DNA of 64,000 bases from Prionace glauca (GCA_037974335.1 CM075761.1:13443543-13507542), one strand, 5' to 3'; positions 1 to 12,439 are shown, counted from the first letter of the stretch. The notes: generated by a model from the letters alone, not told the origin. Made by a program: numbers and translations.

Positions 1-165
1 AAAAAAAGCTCTCACTGACCACCCTGTCTAATCCTCTGATCGTCTTGTGTGCCTCAATTAGGACACCTCTTAACCTTCTTCTCTCTAACGAAAATAACCT
101 CAAATCCCTCAGCTGTTGCTCATAAGGTCTTCCCACCATGCCAGGCAATAGGTAATCCTATTTTC
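1..165 (-). mobile_element. Old CR1-like LINE fragment
   Basis: The minus strand reads as the C-terminal part of a CR1 reverse transcriptase (LPGM..., ...RRLRG-like, ...LDRV-like) in several broken frames. It is cut by the window edge. Confidence 0.5.
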
Positions 166-637
166 CGAATTCTACTGTTGCACAGCTTTGCAACGAAATA
201 TTCAGTTGGAGTGAGAGGGAGAGAGAGAGGAACATATAACATAAAGCAAAATTTCAGAGGACACTCATTCATGAGTGTTTGACCACATACTAGCCCACCC
301 CCACCTCCGCCATCTCAAACCATTGAAGGAAGAAAATATCATACAACACCTTTATCTTAGGAAGAAGTCATAAAATGGTCAAAAAAAAAACAAGTGCGAT
401 GATGCCACGAATATTCGACACGAAGGAGCCCGTCAGCGGACAACAGGAAGTGACGTCAGTAGGATATTATCCCCCTGCAGAAAGCAATCGGAAACCGTTA
501 TTTCTCGTCATTTATGAATGTGGATGACACAGATAGTGTGAATCGGAGCTTCATTTGATAACCAAATTCAAAAGACCCTCAAAAAATGTATTTCTACACA
601 AATTAAATTCCAAATTTGATATTGTTCAGTTCATCAT
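166..637. other. Stretch without recognised gene or repeat
   Basis: Contains a GA-rich patch near 210-235 and an A-run near 380. No splice-flanked coding exon or known repeat was recognised. Confidence 0.5.
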
Positions 638-1915
638 TTATAGCCATGGGATCACAGAGCCATAACACAGAAAAAAGGACCTTCGGCCCATCATGTCCAT
701 GACTGCCATCAAGTAACCATTTATTCTCCTCTCATTTTGCAATACATCCATCTGCTCATCTAAATGCTTCTTAAATGTGGTGAAGGTCTCCACTTCTGCC
801 ATCCTTTTAGGCAGTGAGGTCTTGATTCCCACCATCCTCTGGGCCGAAAAGCTTGTCCTCACATTTCCTATAAAGGTTCTGCCCCTTATCTTAAATCAGT
901 GTCCACAGTACTTATTCAAACCCTTTGCGAAGGGGAAAACTTTCCTCTCCACGATACCCATGCCAATCATTGTTCTCTAACTTCAAGGAACACCCCCACC
1001 CCCGCTCTAGCCTTGTCTGCTCCAAGGAAAACAACCCTAGCCAATCCAGTTCCTCTTCAATGCTGCCAATCCAGGCAGAATCCTGGTGGATCTTCTTTGC
1101 AGCCTCCCCAATGCAATCAAATCCTTCCTGTTGTGTGGTGACCAGAACTGCACGCATCACTCCAGCTATGAACTAAAGCAGTGTTATACACAGCTCCATC
1201 GTAACCTCCTTGCCATTATTCAGTGTCTCGATTAATAAAGGCACATATCCGCCATGTGCCTTCTGAACGATCTTATCCAGCTGCCTTACTATCTTCTCAT
1301 ATCAATGCGCATGCACGTCAAAGTCTCTTTGAGCCTTGGTATTTTCTCTATTCCAAGTTTTCATTGTGTAATCTCCTGCCTTATTGGTTTCCCCAAAATG
1401 CATCATCTCACTCTTATTGGACTTAAATTCTATTTGCCACAGTTCTGACATCTGATGATCCCGTCTACCTCATGGTGTAATCCAACGCTTTGCTCCTTCT
1501 TATTGACACAACACCAATTGTTGTGGCATTGATCATACCACCTGTATTAACACCGAAATCGATAGCATACAGTACAAACAAAAAAAGTGACCAAGGACCG
1601 ATCTCTATAGAACTTGGACTGGATTCCAGTCAGGAAAACAACCTTCGACGTGTTGTAGAGTAACCCTCTGTCTTTGCCATCAGCCAATTTGGGATGCCAT
1701 TTGCCAAATTTCCCTAGATCCCATCGGCTCTGAACTTCCTCATCAGCCTCCCATGCGGGGCCTACTCAAAATCCTTTCTGAAGTCCATGTAGGCGGCATC
1801 GACTGCATTGCCCGTATCCACACAAATAGTCACCTCTTAGAAAATCTCTGTCGAAATTGTATGGCTTACCTTTGACAAAACCATGCTGACTTTCCTTGAT
1901 TAACGCTTGCCTCTC
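638..1915 (-). mobile_element. Old CR1/L2-type LINE, reverse orientation
   Basis: Begins with a reverse 3' end (ACCTTCGGCCCATCATGTCC) and continues back through diverged reverse-transcriptase sequence to about 1915. All frames are broken; it is much older than the CR1-A copy beside it. Confidence 0.6.
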
Positions 1916-1929
1916 CGAGTGGAGCTTAA

Positions 1930-3257
1930 TTGGAGAGGTTTGACATGATCTTGGAGAGGTTTGACATGATCAGGAATAGTCAGCATGGATTTGTCAAGGG
2001 CAGATCGTGCCTTACGAGCCTAGTTGAGTTCTTCGATAATGTGACTGAACACATTGACGAAGGAAGTGCCGTGGACGTCGTGTACATGGACTTCAGCAAG
2101 ACTTTTGATAAGGTCCCCCATGCAAGACTTCTTGAGAAGGTGAGAGGGCATGGGATCCAAGGGCCTTTGGCCTTGTGGATCCAGAACTGGCTTGCCTGCA
2201 GAAGGCAGAGAGTTGTTGTGGATGGGACTTTTTCGGAATGGAGGTCAGTCACCAGTGGGGTGCCCCAGGGATCTGTTCTGGGACCCTTGCTGTTTGTCAT
2301 TTTCATAAATGACCTGGATGAGGAAGTGGAGGGATGGGTTAGCAAGTCGCTGATGACACGAAGGTCGGCGGTGTTGTGGATGGTCTGGAAGGATGTCAAA
2401 AGTTGCAGCAGGACATAGATAGGATGCAGGAATGGGCGGAGAAGTGGCAGATGGACTTCAACGCGGATAAATGTGTAGTCGTCCATTTCGGCAGAACCAA
2501 CGGGATGAACGAGTACACTATTAAGGGCAGGAGTCTTAGTAGCGTCGAAGAGCAGAAGGATCTCGGGGTCCGGGTTCACAGGACTCTTAAATCGGCCTCG
2601 CAGGTGGAGGAGGTGGTCAAGAAGGCGTATGGTGTACTGGCCTTCATTAATCGAGGGATTGAGTTTAGGAGTCGGGAGGTAATGCTGCAACTTTAGAGGA
2701 CCCTCGTCAGGCCTCATTTGGAGTACTGTGCGCAGTTCTGGTCGCCTCACTATAGGAAAGACGTCGAAGCTATTGAAAGGGTGCAGAGGAGATTTACAAG
2801 GATGTTGCCTGGTCTGGGAGGCATGCATTATGAAGATAGGTTGAGGGAGCTGGGACTCTTTTCCCTGGAGAGGCGAAGGTTGAGAGGCGACCTGATAGAA
2901 GTTTATAAAATGTTGAGAGGAATAGATAGGGTGGACTCTCAGAGGCTATTTCCCCGGGTTGAAATGGTCGCTACGAGAGGACACAGATTTAAGGTGCGGG
3001 GAGGGAAGTACAGAGGTGATGTTAGGGGTAAGTTTTTCACTCAGAGGATGGTGAGTGAATGGAATCGGCTGCCGTCGTCGGTGGTGGAGGCGAACTCGCT
3101 GGGGTCTTTTAAAAGACTTCTGGATGAGTATATGGGGTTTAATGGAATTGGGGGTTATAGATAGGTCTATAGATTGGTGGGGTTGATGTGATCGGCGCAA
3201 CTCGAGGGCCGAAGGTCCTGTTTGTGCTGTAATGTTCTATGTTCTATGTTCTATGTT
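1930..3257 (+). mobile_element. CR1-A LINE, 5'-truncated
   Basis: Reverse-transcriptase palm to 3' end: [60 protein letters not shown], then RRFTRMLPGLGG, ending in a heptamer tail (ATGTTCTATGTTCTATG). A few frame breaks. A 21-base tandem (1930-1950, 1951-1971) lies at its 5' edge. Near-identical over its 3' part to 25830-26735. Confidence 0.85.
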
Positions 3258-3445
3258 AATTCTGTCCCCCGGTGTGTTTTTTTTCCCTATATTTTCCTGC
3301 CATAGGAGTAAGAAAAAAAACTGCTTGTAATTTTCTGTTTTTCTCCCACAAGGACATCTGTTCTGCACTGAGTAAAATCGGGATTTAAGCTCATAGTTTT
3401 ACAATTCCCTTTTCTATATTCCTACTTAATTTCAGAGAACTAAGG

Positions 3446-3745
3446 ACATAGAACATTACAGCGCAGTACAGGCCCTTCGGCCCTCGATGTTGCGCCGATC
3501 AGTGGAACCAATCTAATGACCCTCTAACCTAAACTATTCCAATGTTATCCATTTGCCTATCCACTGACCATTTCACTGCCCTTAAAGTTGGCGAGTCCAC
3601 AACTGCTGCAGCCAGGGCATTCCACGACCTTACTACCCTCTGAGTAAAGAACCTACGTCTGACATCCGTCCTATAATTACCTCCCCTTAATTTGAAGCTA
3701 TGTCCCCTTGTGTTAGCCATCACCATTCGAGGTAAAAGGCTCTCA
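3446..3745 (-). mobile_element. CR1-B LINE 3' fragment
   Basis: Reverse heptamer tail and TTACAGCGCAGTACAGGCCC, then the C-terminal RT extension (RGHSFKLRGGNYRTDVRRRF) on the minus strand. Confidence 0.75.
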
Positions 3746-4309
3746 GATGGTGTATTAAAGTCTTACTGAGTGTCTGTAAACCACGTCAGGACCAATAAAT
3801 CTTCATAATGTGCCATCAAATTGCACTTTCGCTTCCAAATTTTGGGTCCGATTAGCTTAAGCAGCTTCCTCTCAAGCACAATTAATACTCGACAACACGT
3901 TCAGTCATTTCTCGGACTCGATGATACTGATAACACCACATTGAGATGATGTACTTTGGGGAACCCAAAAAGGTTATTAATGTTATTAAGATTATTAATT
4001 TATGTTGTTTCAGATTCCTTAATCCCCCGTTTAGTATCGCTCAATGTTTCTAATGTGCGATCAAAAAATATCCATGTTGACCATTTGTGAATGAAAAGGA
4101 CGTTGGAATATTCAGACACGGGTTGGCTGGAGACATTCACGCTGACGGAAAACAACGCCACCTTGTGAGCAAAGTAATATTGCAAGCTTGACACCAGCGC
4201 CTTGAAAAAGGAGGGAAAAGGAACGTTTAAAATTATTGGCTGAAAAATGACTCAATCCGCAGCCAGATCTGACACCTCAGTATTATAGTCCTCGAGGCGA
4301 TTATATTGA

Positions 4310-4775
4310 TTACGGAGATGTGGGGGTTAGCTTATGACGAAAGATTGAGTAGATTGGGCCTGTACTCGCTGGAGTTTAGAAGGCTGAGGGGAGAACTTGT
4401 AGAGACATATAAGATAATGAAGGGGCTAGATAGGGTTGAGGCAGAGAGATTATTTCCACTTCGAACGGAAACAAAAACTAGAGGACACAGCCTCAAAATA
4501 AGGGGGAGTCAAGTTAGAACAGAGTTGAGGAGGATAGTGAGGGCAGTGAATCTTTGGAATTCTCTGCCAATTGAAGCAGTGGAGGCTACCTCGTTAAATG
4601 TGTTTAAGTCACAGATAGATAGATTTCTGATCAATAAGGGAATTAAGGGTTATGGGGAGCAGGTGGGTAAGGAGAATTGAACCACTTTCAGATCAGCCAT
4701 GATCTTACTGAATGGCGGGGCAGGCTCGAGGGGCTGGATGGCCTACTCCTGCTCCTATTTCTTACGTTCTTGTGA
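4310..4775 (+). mobile_element. CR1-C LINE 3' fragment
   Basis: Open for 124 codons: LGLYSLEFRRLRGELVETYK, then the CR1-C 3' tail GGCCTACTCCTGCTCCTATT and TTCTTACGTTCTTG. Confidence 0.8.
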
Positions 4776-5519
4776 TTAGTTCGCGTCGCCTAGATAGCGA
4801 GAAAGACAGTAAAAGCAAGATAACATACTGTTGTCTCATTCAGCTGGAACCCCTTCTGTTGAATCCTATTGATGATGGAAATTGAAAGATTGGAAACAGA
4901 TTTGAGTACAAGCTACTAAACTAAACTGAAGTGTAAACACAGATCACCCACTATGTGACTGAGGAAACAGGCTCGAGGTGTAATATACCCCTCCTCTCCA
5001 ATATTCTTCACCACACCCTGCCATTCTGAAATTGCCTCATGCGTACAGACTGAAATACAGAACGATTTTGCTGACTCGGGTATTCTGGCAAGAATTCGCA
5101 ACGCTAAATTTACATATTACATTGAATGCCTATTCGGATTTCGTTTGCCACCCGGGAAATGAATGATTTGCTGGTACAGGTCTGGCGTCACGAGATATAG
5201 ACAGTAGATCACCTGCCAGAAAAGGATCGATCACACTGTCATAGTCACCGTGGATTAGATTCGATCCTAATCGAATCACGTTAATTCAAATTTGCCCTCC
5301 TGCCTGCTGCTATTTACAAGTGTCCACCCTCAAATGAACATTAACACTTGTCACTCAAGCAAATGCCTCTGAGTGACCATATTCCTCTAATGTGGGACCA
5401 CTCCATAGTTCCTTACATAGAGTGGACATTGGTACGTCACTGTGACTAGGTTAGGCTCTTCAACTCCACCTCATGACCTTCATTTAAGACATGGAGTTAT
5501 TCCATCTTGCTGCCGTGCA

Positions 5520-5790
5520 TGTGGCTAACATTTCCAAGATTGATCATGGCGGTAAATAGCAGCAAAGAAAAACAAGGGATATAATCAGGCACCCAAGAAA
5601 AACCCAGCAGCGTGCCATAATGGCTATCGGCCGCTGACTCTGACATCCATTATTATAAAGTGCTTCTGAGGCTGAGTGATGGCACGAATCAATATCAGCC
5701 TCCTGGAGATGTAGTTGGTTCTCAACTACCCTCCAAGGACAACTAGGAATGGGCAATAACTGCCAGTGATGTCCGTGTTAATTTATAGTT
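5520..5790 (+). mobile_element. SINE3 3' fragment
   Basis: CTCAACTACCCTCCAAGGACAACTAGGAATGGGCAATAA-type sequence is the conserved end of this tRNA-headed family. The 5' part is degraded. Confidence 0.45.
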
Positions 5791-5846
5791 AATTTATAGT
5801 AATAATTTATAGTTATTTGGAGTGTAATTTATAGTTATTTGGAGTG
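5779..5846 (+). repeat. Short tandem repeat at the 5' edge of a CR1-B copy
   Basis: TAATTTATAGT twice, then a 22-base unit (5803-5824, 5825-5846) repeated directly before the reverse-transcriptase sequence begins. Confidence 0.7.
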
Positions 5847-7128
5847 TAATGAATTGATTAGAAATAGTCAGCATGTTTTTGTAGCGGGTAGGTCGTGCCT
5901 TACTAACCTTATTGAGTTTTTTGATAAGGTGACCAAAGAGGTGGATGGGGGCAAGGCAGTTGATGTGGTATATATGGATTTTGGTAAGGCGTTCGATAAG
6001 GTTCACCACGGTAGGCTTCTGCAGAAAATGCAGATGCATGGGATTGTGGGTAATCTAGGAAATTGGATCAGAAATTGGCTATCAGATAGGAGACAGAGGG
6101 TGGTGGTTGATGGTAAATATTCATCATGGAGTTCGGTTACGAGTGGTGTGCCTCAGGGATCTGTTTTGGGGCCACTGCTGTTTGTAATCTTTATTAATGA
6201 TCTGGATGAGGGTATAGTTGGGTGGATTAGTAAATTTGCTGATAACACCAAAGTCGGAGGTGTGGTAGATTGTGAGCAAGGGTGTCATAGTCTGCAGGGA
6301 GATTTAGATAGGTTGCAGAGCTGGGCCGAGAGGTAGCGGATGGAATTTAATGCGGAGAAGTGTGAGGTAATTCACTTCGGTAGGAGCAACAGATGTGTCG
6401 AGTATAGGGCTAACGGGAGGACTTTGAATAGTGTGGATGAACAGAGGGATCTAGGTGTATGTGTACATAGATCCCTGAAAGTTGGGAATCAAGTAGATAA
6501 GGTTGTTAAGAAGGCGTACGGTGTCTTGTCGTTTATTGGTAGGGGGATTGAATTTAGGAGTCGCAGCGTCATGTTGGAACTGTACACTACTCTGGTACGG
6601 CCGCACTTGGAGTTTTGTGTGCAGTTCTGGTCCCCACATTACAGGAAGGATGTGGAGGCTTTGGAGAGGGTGCAGAGGAGGTTTACCAGGATTTTGCCTG
6701 GTATGGAGGGGAGATCCTATGAGGAGAGACAGAGAGATTTGGGGTTGTTTTCGTTGGAAAGAAGGCGGCTAAGAGGGGATCTTATTGAAACATATAAGAT
6801 GATTAGAGGTTTAGACAGGGTAGATAGTGATAGCCTTTTTCCTGGGATGGAGAAAGCTAGCACGAGGGGGCATGACTTTAAATTAAGGGGGGGTAGCTAC
6901 GGGGCGGATGTCAGGGGTAGGTTCTTTACCCAGAGGGTGGTGAGGGATTGGAATGCCCTGTCTGCCGCTGTTGTAAATGCGCCTAGTTTAGGGGCGTTTA
7001 AGAGATCCTTGGATAGATTTATGGACGAAAAGGGATTGGTTTAGGCTAGTGGGTCATTGTTTTTGGTCGGCGCAACATCGTGGGCCGAAGGGCCTGTTCT
7101 GCGCTGTAATGTTCTATGTTCTTAAAGT
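5847..7128 (+). mobile_element. CR1-B LINE, 5'-truncated, long copy
   Basis: Two long open frames (165 and 234 codons) separated by a single stop: [40 protein letters not shown], then DLGVCVHRSLKV, RRFTRILPGMEG and FFTQRVVRDWNAL. The catalytic aspartates appear as FADN rather than FADD in this copy. Ends with the CR1-B 3' sequence and a heptamer tail. Confidence 0.88.
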
Positions 7129-7324
7129 CTTGTATATCAGAGGAACATTGATTCAAATGCCCCAGTTAGACATCCTGTTATGATCAGCGTTTTAGTGAGA
7201 CACAGGATCAAGTTTAGAACACAGTTTTCCATGATACGTACTGAAAAGGGTCAACAGGCACCACCCTAACCGAGCAAAAACATTTCGAAACTGCCCTTGG
7301 ATCAAATCATTCATTTTTGGGAGA

Positions 7325-7675
7325 CTCTCATTTGAGTTGTCGTGAGCAACACGACAACTCAGTGACTATCGCTGATTGCTGTGCAGACACATGGATTTGG
7401 GCCGGTGTCTGTGGGAGTTGGTGCATTCTCCCCGTGCTTGCGTGGGTTTTCTCCGGGTGCTCCGGTTTCCTCCCACATCCCAAAGATGTGCTTTTAGGCT
7501 GATTGGTGGTAACAAATTATCCCTAAATTACGTTTCCCTCAATGTGGAATGCCATAAGCATAGATAAGGGTCATGGGTGGAGGGGGGGACTGGTAATATT
7601 AAAATGGCGGCGCGGGCTCATTGGGCCGAAGGGCCTGTTTCCCGGGCTGTTTTTGTTCTTTGTTCTTTGACTGTT
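7325..7675 (+). mobile_element. SINE2
   Basis: Head GACAACTCAGTGACTATCGC, V-SINE-type core (GTGGGTTTTCTCCGGGTGCT), then AAAATGGCGGCGCGGGCTCA and a (TTTGTTC)n tail. Confidence 0.8.
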
Positions 7676-7699
7676 GATTCAATGAGAAAATTGAAACAC

Positions 7700-8305
7700 C
7701 AAATTCAATATATTAAGTTTAGGAGCCTAGAGATAATACTGCAACTTTACAAGACCCTTGTCAGACCCCACTTGGAGTGCTGTGCACAGTTCTGGTCGCC
7801 TCACTACAGGAAGGATGTGGTAGCTATTGAAAGAGTGCAGAGGAGATTTACAAGGATGTTGCCTGGATTGGGAGGCATGCCTTATGCAGATAGGATGAGG
7901 GAGCTATGTCTCTTCTCCCTGGAGAGATGAAGGATGAGAGGCGACCTGATAGAGATTTATAAGATGTTGAGAGGGATAGATAGGGTGGATTCTCGGAGGC
8001 TATTTCCCAGGGCTGAAATGGTCGCTACGAGAGGACACAGGTTTATGGTGCTGGGATGCAAGTACAGAGGAGATGTCAGGGGTAAGTTTTTCACTCAGAA
8101 GGTGGTGAGTGAGTGGAATCGGCTGCCGTCGGTGGTGGTAGAGGCGAACTCACTGAGGTCTTTTAAAATACATCCGGATGAGTCTATGGGATCTAATGGC
8201 CTTGGAAGTTACAGATAGTTCTATGGCTTGGTAGGTATAGATGTGATCGTCAAAACTTGTGGGCCGAAGGGTCTGTTTGTGCTGTAGTGTTCTATGTTCT
8301 ATTTC
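7700..8305 (+). mobile_element. CR1-A LINE 3' fragment
   Basis: Starts inside the RT (ILQLYKTLVRPHLECCAQFW), continues through a single frame break to FFTQKVVSEWNRLPS and the CR1-A tail. Confidence 0.8.
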
Positions 8306-8585
8306 CGTTTCTCTGCAAGCGTCTGTAGCAATTGTTCCGTGAGGGAATGTTCAAAAGAATGATGAGGAGGAACAGAGCTGGGAGTGAGATACATACACCT
8401 TAATGTGAAGACTCTAATAGAAGAAATTAGTTTCACAACAGTTTCAGAAGCAAATAGAGAGGGTGTTCCTTCCAGAATGATTGAAGAGCTCTGCAAAACA
8501 TTATGACCTTTAAAGCGAAGGAAACGAGTCTTTAGATATTGCAGCAGAGAGCGGGGCTTGGCAGCAGATAGAGAAACACAGAGAG

Positions 8586-9260
8586 GCGTTGGATGTGGCC
8601 ACACTTGCATGGTATGACCTTAAGAAAGACGCCTCGCTCACGGCCCATTCAGGGACAGTGCAAAGCACATCAAAGCAGCAATCGCTGGTCGAGACTCTGA
8701 TCACGTTACGCTTGAGATGGAAAGTTGTCCGAGGTAGCACGTCTTTGCGGTTTTTTCTTTGTTTACAGTTGAGCCCCTACACCTACCCAACTGCCTACAG
8801 AGGTCAGAAACTGAGACACAATGTTAAACCGCAGCGACAAGACAGTTGGCCATTGGAAATAGATTTAGCTGAACAGAGAGCCTGTCTGTTTGCAATTAAC
8901 ACAGTAAAAAGTCTGACAACACCAGGTTTTAGTCCAACCGATTTATTTGATAATATTCTCACAAGCTTTCGAGGGGGCTGCCTCTTCGTCAGGTGAATGG
9001 AGAGTTCTGACCTCAGACAGACAGAGCATATAATTTACTCTCCATTCACCTGACGAAGAGGCAGCCCCCTCGAAAGCTTGTGAGAATATTATCAAATAAA
9101 TCGGTTGGACTAAAACCTGGTGTTGTCAGACTTTTTACTGTGTTTACGCCAGTCCAACGCCGGCATACCCACATCATGTTTGCAATTAAGCCATATTACA
9201 GGATTCTTTTCAAAAGGCAACTATTTGCAAACATTCCGAGGGTGGAGTACAACTTGCAGT
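8586..9260 (+). other. Paralogous 5' flank of a lost receptor copy (gene D remnant)
   Basis: Plus-strand sequence homologous to the region upstream of the leader at 51.4 kb, interrupted by a palindromic Penelope-like insertion at 8900-9176. The homology fades near 9255, just before a V-SINE, where a leader would be expected; none is visible there. Confidence 0.5.
8900..9176 (-). mobile_element. Palindromic Penelope-like 3'-end insertion
   Basis: Two 105-base arms in opposite orientation (8900-9004 and 9038-9142) around a short centre, plus a 34-base tail. Flanked by a 13-base target duplication TGTTTGCAATTAA (8887-8899 and 9177-9189). The arms match the 3' part of the Penelope-like element at 59883. 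The empty site is seen in the paralogous DNA near 51.47 kb. Fossil. Confidence 0.75.
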
Positions 9261-9277
9261 AAGTCCCTCTGATTCCA

Positions 9278-9610
9278 TAGAACCATAGAACCCTAAAGTG
9301 CAGAAACAGGCCCTTCGGCCCATCGAGTCTGCACCGAACACAATCCCACCCAGACCCTATCCCCATATTCCTGCTAATCCCTCTAACCTACACATCCCAG
9401 GACACTAAGGGGCATTTTTTTAGTATAGCCAATGAACCTAACCCGCACATCTTTGGACTGTGGGAGGAAACCGGAGCACCCGGAGAAAATCCACGCAGAC
9501 ACGAGGAGAAAGTGCAAACTCCACACAGGCAGTGACCCGAGCCGGGAATCGAACCCAGGACCCTGGAGCTGTGAAGCAGCAGTGCTAACCACTGTGCTAC
9601 CGTGCCGCCC
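9278..9610 (-). mobile_element. V-SINE, near full length
   Basis: Reverse copy: tRNA-like head at 9540-9610 (AGCAGTGCTAACCACTGTGC), core, and 3' end ACCATAGAACCCTAAAGTGC. Confidence 0.85.
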
Positions 9611-9805
9611 CAACAGACGCATTCATTTCACCTGAAGCTCAGAAGATCCTCAGTTTGTACTGTCTGTACTCAAAGCAGCAATTCGCTTTCGACACAATTT
9701 ACATGCAATTCATACAATATTTTCAGTTCTTTCTTCGGCGGTTTGCATCAGGTGACACGTGTAAACTGTTTACAGAATGAATTTGACTGAACACAATTAC
9801 ATTCC

Positions 9806-10330
9806 GGCAAGCTGGCACAGTAGTTAGCAGCGCTGCCTCACAGAACCTAGGGCCCAGCTTCAATTCCAGCCTGGGTTGCCATGCCGTGTGAGTTTGAACG
9901 TTCTCCTCGTGTCTGCGTGGGTTGCGTCTGCGTGCTCCAGTTTCCTCCCTCAGTCCGGGGATGTGCAGGCTAGGTGGATTGGCCATGCTAAATTGTCCTT
10001 CGCGTTCAAGGATGTGTAGGTTAGAACAATAGAACCATAGAATCCTACAGTGCAGAAAGAGGCCCTTCGGCCCATCGAGTCTGCACCGTCCACAATCTCT
10101 CCCAGGTCCTACCCTCATACCCCTACATATTTTACCCACTAATCCCTCTAACCTAAGCACCTCAGGACACTAAGGGGCAATTTTAGCAAGGCCAATCCAC
10201 CTAACCCGCACATCGTTTGAGGTTAGATGGATTAGCCATGGTAAATTGACGCAGTTACGGAGAAAAGATGAGGTGATGTGGGCCTGGGTAAAATGCTGCA
10301 CTGCAATGGAGGGAGTCTATGGTTATATTT
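9806..10330 (+). mobile_element. V-SINE split by a second V-SINE
   Basis: A plus-strand copy (9806-10025) is interrupted by a reverse copy (10026-10215) and resumes to about 10330. AGGTTAGA occurs on both sides of the inner copy as a short target duplication. Confidence 0.7.
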
Positions 10331-10427
10331 TGAATTCCTGCCAGTTCACATTTCAACACTGAGAGTTTACCCGCAGGCGACAGGGACAGATTAACAGGAA
10401 CACCAAAGTATCAATGTGTCCCTCGAA

Positions 10428-10615
10428 GCTGTGGAGTTTGCACGTTCTCCTCGTGTCTGCGTGGGTTTGCTCCGGTTTCCTCCCACAGTCCAAAGATGTG
10501 CGGGTTAGGTTGATTGGCCATGCTGGAATTGCCCCTTAGTGCCCTGGGCTGTGTAGATTAGAGGGTAAATGTATGGGGATAGGACATGGGTGGGGTTCTG
10601 GGTTCTACGCCCGCA
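10428..10615 (+). mobile_element. V-SINE, head missing
   Basis: Core from AGTTTGCACGTTCTCCTCGT through GGGGATAGGACATGGGTGGG. Confidence 0.75.
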
Positions 10616-10734
10616 AGACAAATAAAACTTGACACTTATTAAAGATATTTTGTCCTTCCATTTCGTTTAATTGATGCTTGGACTCACCCAATTAGAACTT
10701 GCTACACTTAATGAGCAGAGTCAGATGTTTCTGG

Positions 10735-11290
10735 GACATAAACTCAACGCAGGAGTAGGCCACTCATCCCCTCAATCCTTCCCTATCAGGAAAAGAAATG
10801 GCCTATCTGCCTGTGTTCTCAACTTCTGTGCCCCTCATAATTGTATAATCTTCCATCGGGCCGCCAGTCAACCTCCGTCTTTCCAAGGAGAACAATCCCA
10901 GTTTATTCAATCATTCCTCATAGCTGATACCCTCCATACCAGCAACACCTTGGTGGACCTTATCTGCACTCTCTCCAAAGCCTCCACGCCCTTCTGGTAG
11001 TGTGGCAACCAGAACAGCACATAGTATTCCAAATGTGTGCTAAACAATGTTTTACAAATCTGTAACATAATTTGCCAACTCTTATACGTGATGCCCTGGC
11101 CGATGAAGGCCTGTATGCCATATACTGTCTCTGCCATCTATTAATCCTGTGCTGTCACGTGTCTGGATTCGGATTGTTCTGCCAATTCTTGTATAGCTCC
11201 CACTTGAATTGAATCTACCAAAATGCATCACTTCGCATCTCCGTTCTGAATCCATCTGGCTATTTCACTCCCGATTCCACGTGATTTAAC
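10735..11290 (-). mobile_element. Old CR1-like LINE fragment
   Basis: The minus strand reads VYGIQAFIGQGITYKSWQIM and YYVLFWLPHYQKGVEALERV, the conserved RT C-terminal region, with many breaks. Confidence 0.65.
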
Positions 11291-11299
11291 CATTTGCAC

Positions 11300-11892
11300 C
11301 AACCTGCCACGTGGGACCTTGAGAAATGTCTGAAAATCTAGACAAATTGACAGTCGGAAGATTCTCGCCTCCCAGGATGGAAAATGGTGATCCCCTAGAA
11401 ATTCTCACCCCAGCGATATCGAGGACATTTGTACAACTGCAACGTCATCTGGAGGAGTCCACCAGGTTGTCGGAAATGCATGCAAACCAGGCTGAAACTG
11501 CAAGAGCATTGGGCGGAGTGGAGAGCCTTGGGCAAGAAGCCCATGCATTGACCGATGATGACCAATTCCTGGCTCACTGTCCATTGCTAAGGGACAAAAC
11601 AACATGTCCACCATTTTAACTTGCAGGTCAAATGTCCAGCCACATTGAGGAAGTGTTGAGGTGCTTGGCCATCTCCTTCGCCTGAAGGGCTATTAGCATC
11701 TGCGCCTATGCAGCAGTCCCCTGGTCTTCAGGTTCCAGCTCCTTTGGTGCAAAGTCATGCCTGGTTTGGCTCTGGCGCTCTCGCAACCTCCTGCTTCCCT
11801 CGGCACCAGCGACCAGAACCATTGCTGTCTGGTATGGTTTCAGTCCAAAATCTATCGTCAGTCTTTTAGGACATGGAAGGGAGAGAATGAAT

Positions 11893-11895
<3 letters not shown>
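11300..11895. other. Unassigned stretch with a 97-codon open frame
   Basis: A plus-strand frame at 11326-11619 (begins MSENLDKLTVGRFSPPRMEN) is glutamate-rich and helix-like, but matches nothing I recognise and has no clear splice sites. It may be chance or old repeat. Confidence 0.25.
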
Positions 11896-11898
<3 letters not shown>

Positions 11899-11937
<39 letters not shown>

Positions 11938-11944
11938 TGTGTGT
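11899..11944. repeat. (GT)n microsatellite
   Basis: About 22 near-perfect GT units. Confidence 0.95.
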
Positions 11945-12275
11945 GAGAGAGAAAGACAGAGAGAGAGAGACAGGCAGACAGACAGGCAGACGGACAGATA
12001 GACAGAAAGGGAGGGATGGGCGGGGCGAGAAAGATACAGAACGAGACTGAGAGAGATAGTGACAGAGAGACAGAGAAAAAGACACAAACAGAGGAAGAGC
12101 GAGACAGAGAGAGAGTGAGAGGCAGAGAGCGAGACAGACATACAGAGAGAGAAAGAGAGAGAGGGAAAGAGAGAGAGAACGAGAGACATGGGGAGACAGT
12201 TAAAGAGAGGCAGGTGTGAGAGGGAGAGGGAGGGAGACAGAGAGAGTGAGCGAGAGAGAGAGAGAGAGAGAGAGA
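11945..12275. repeat. Purine-rich (GA)-type low-complexity tract
   Basis: About 330 bases of GAGA/CAGA mixtures with almost no pyrimidine runs on the plus strand. The open frames here are composition artefacts. Confidence 0.9.
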
Positions 12276-12439
12276 ATTTGCAATCTTACCTATCATTGAA
12301 GACTCAATGCATCCCTCTTCCCGATGTGATCAATGATTGGAGGTTGACCATTCTTCAGGATTCCCTCAATGCGATCATGCTTTACAGCGGCTGCTGTCCA
12401 CACCATTCAGTTTGTACGGTGAGACCTTTGCCCTTTGCC

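Noticed and set aside
8900-9176. DNA-transposon MITE with terminal inverted repeats
   Set aside because: Arms match the 3' end of a Penelope-like element at 59883, and target duplications vary (13 and 12 bases), unlike most cut-and-paste families.
11706-12296. Ser/Leu-rich and Arg/Glu-rich frames over the GT and GA tracts
   Set aside because: Low-complexity composition with no splice sites; the same reasoning applies at 45187-45648 and 36976-37428.
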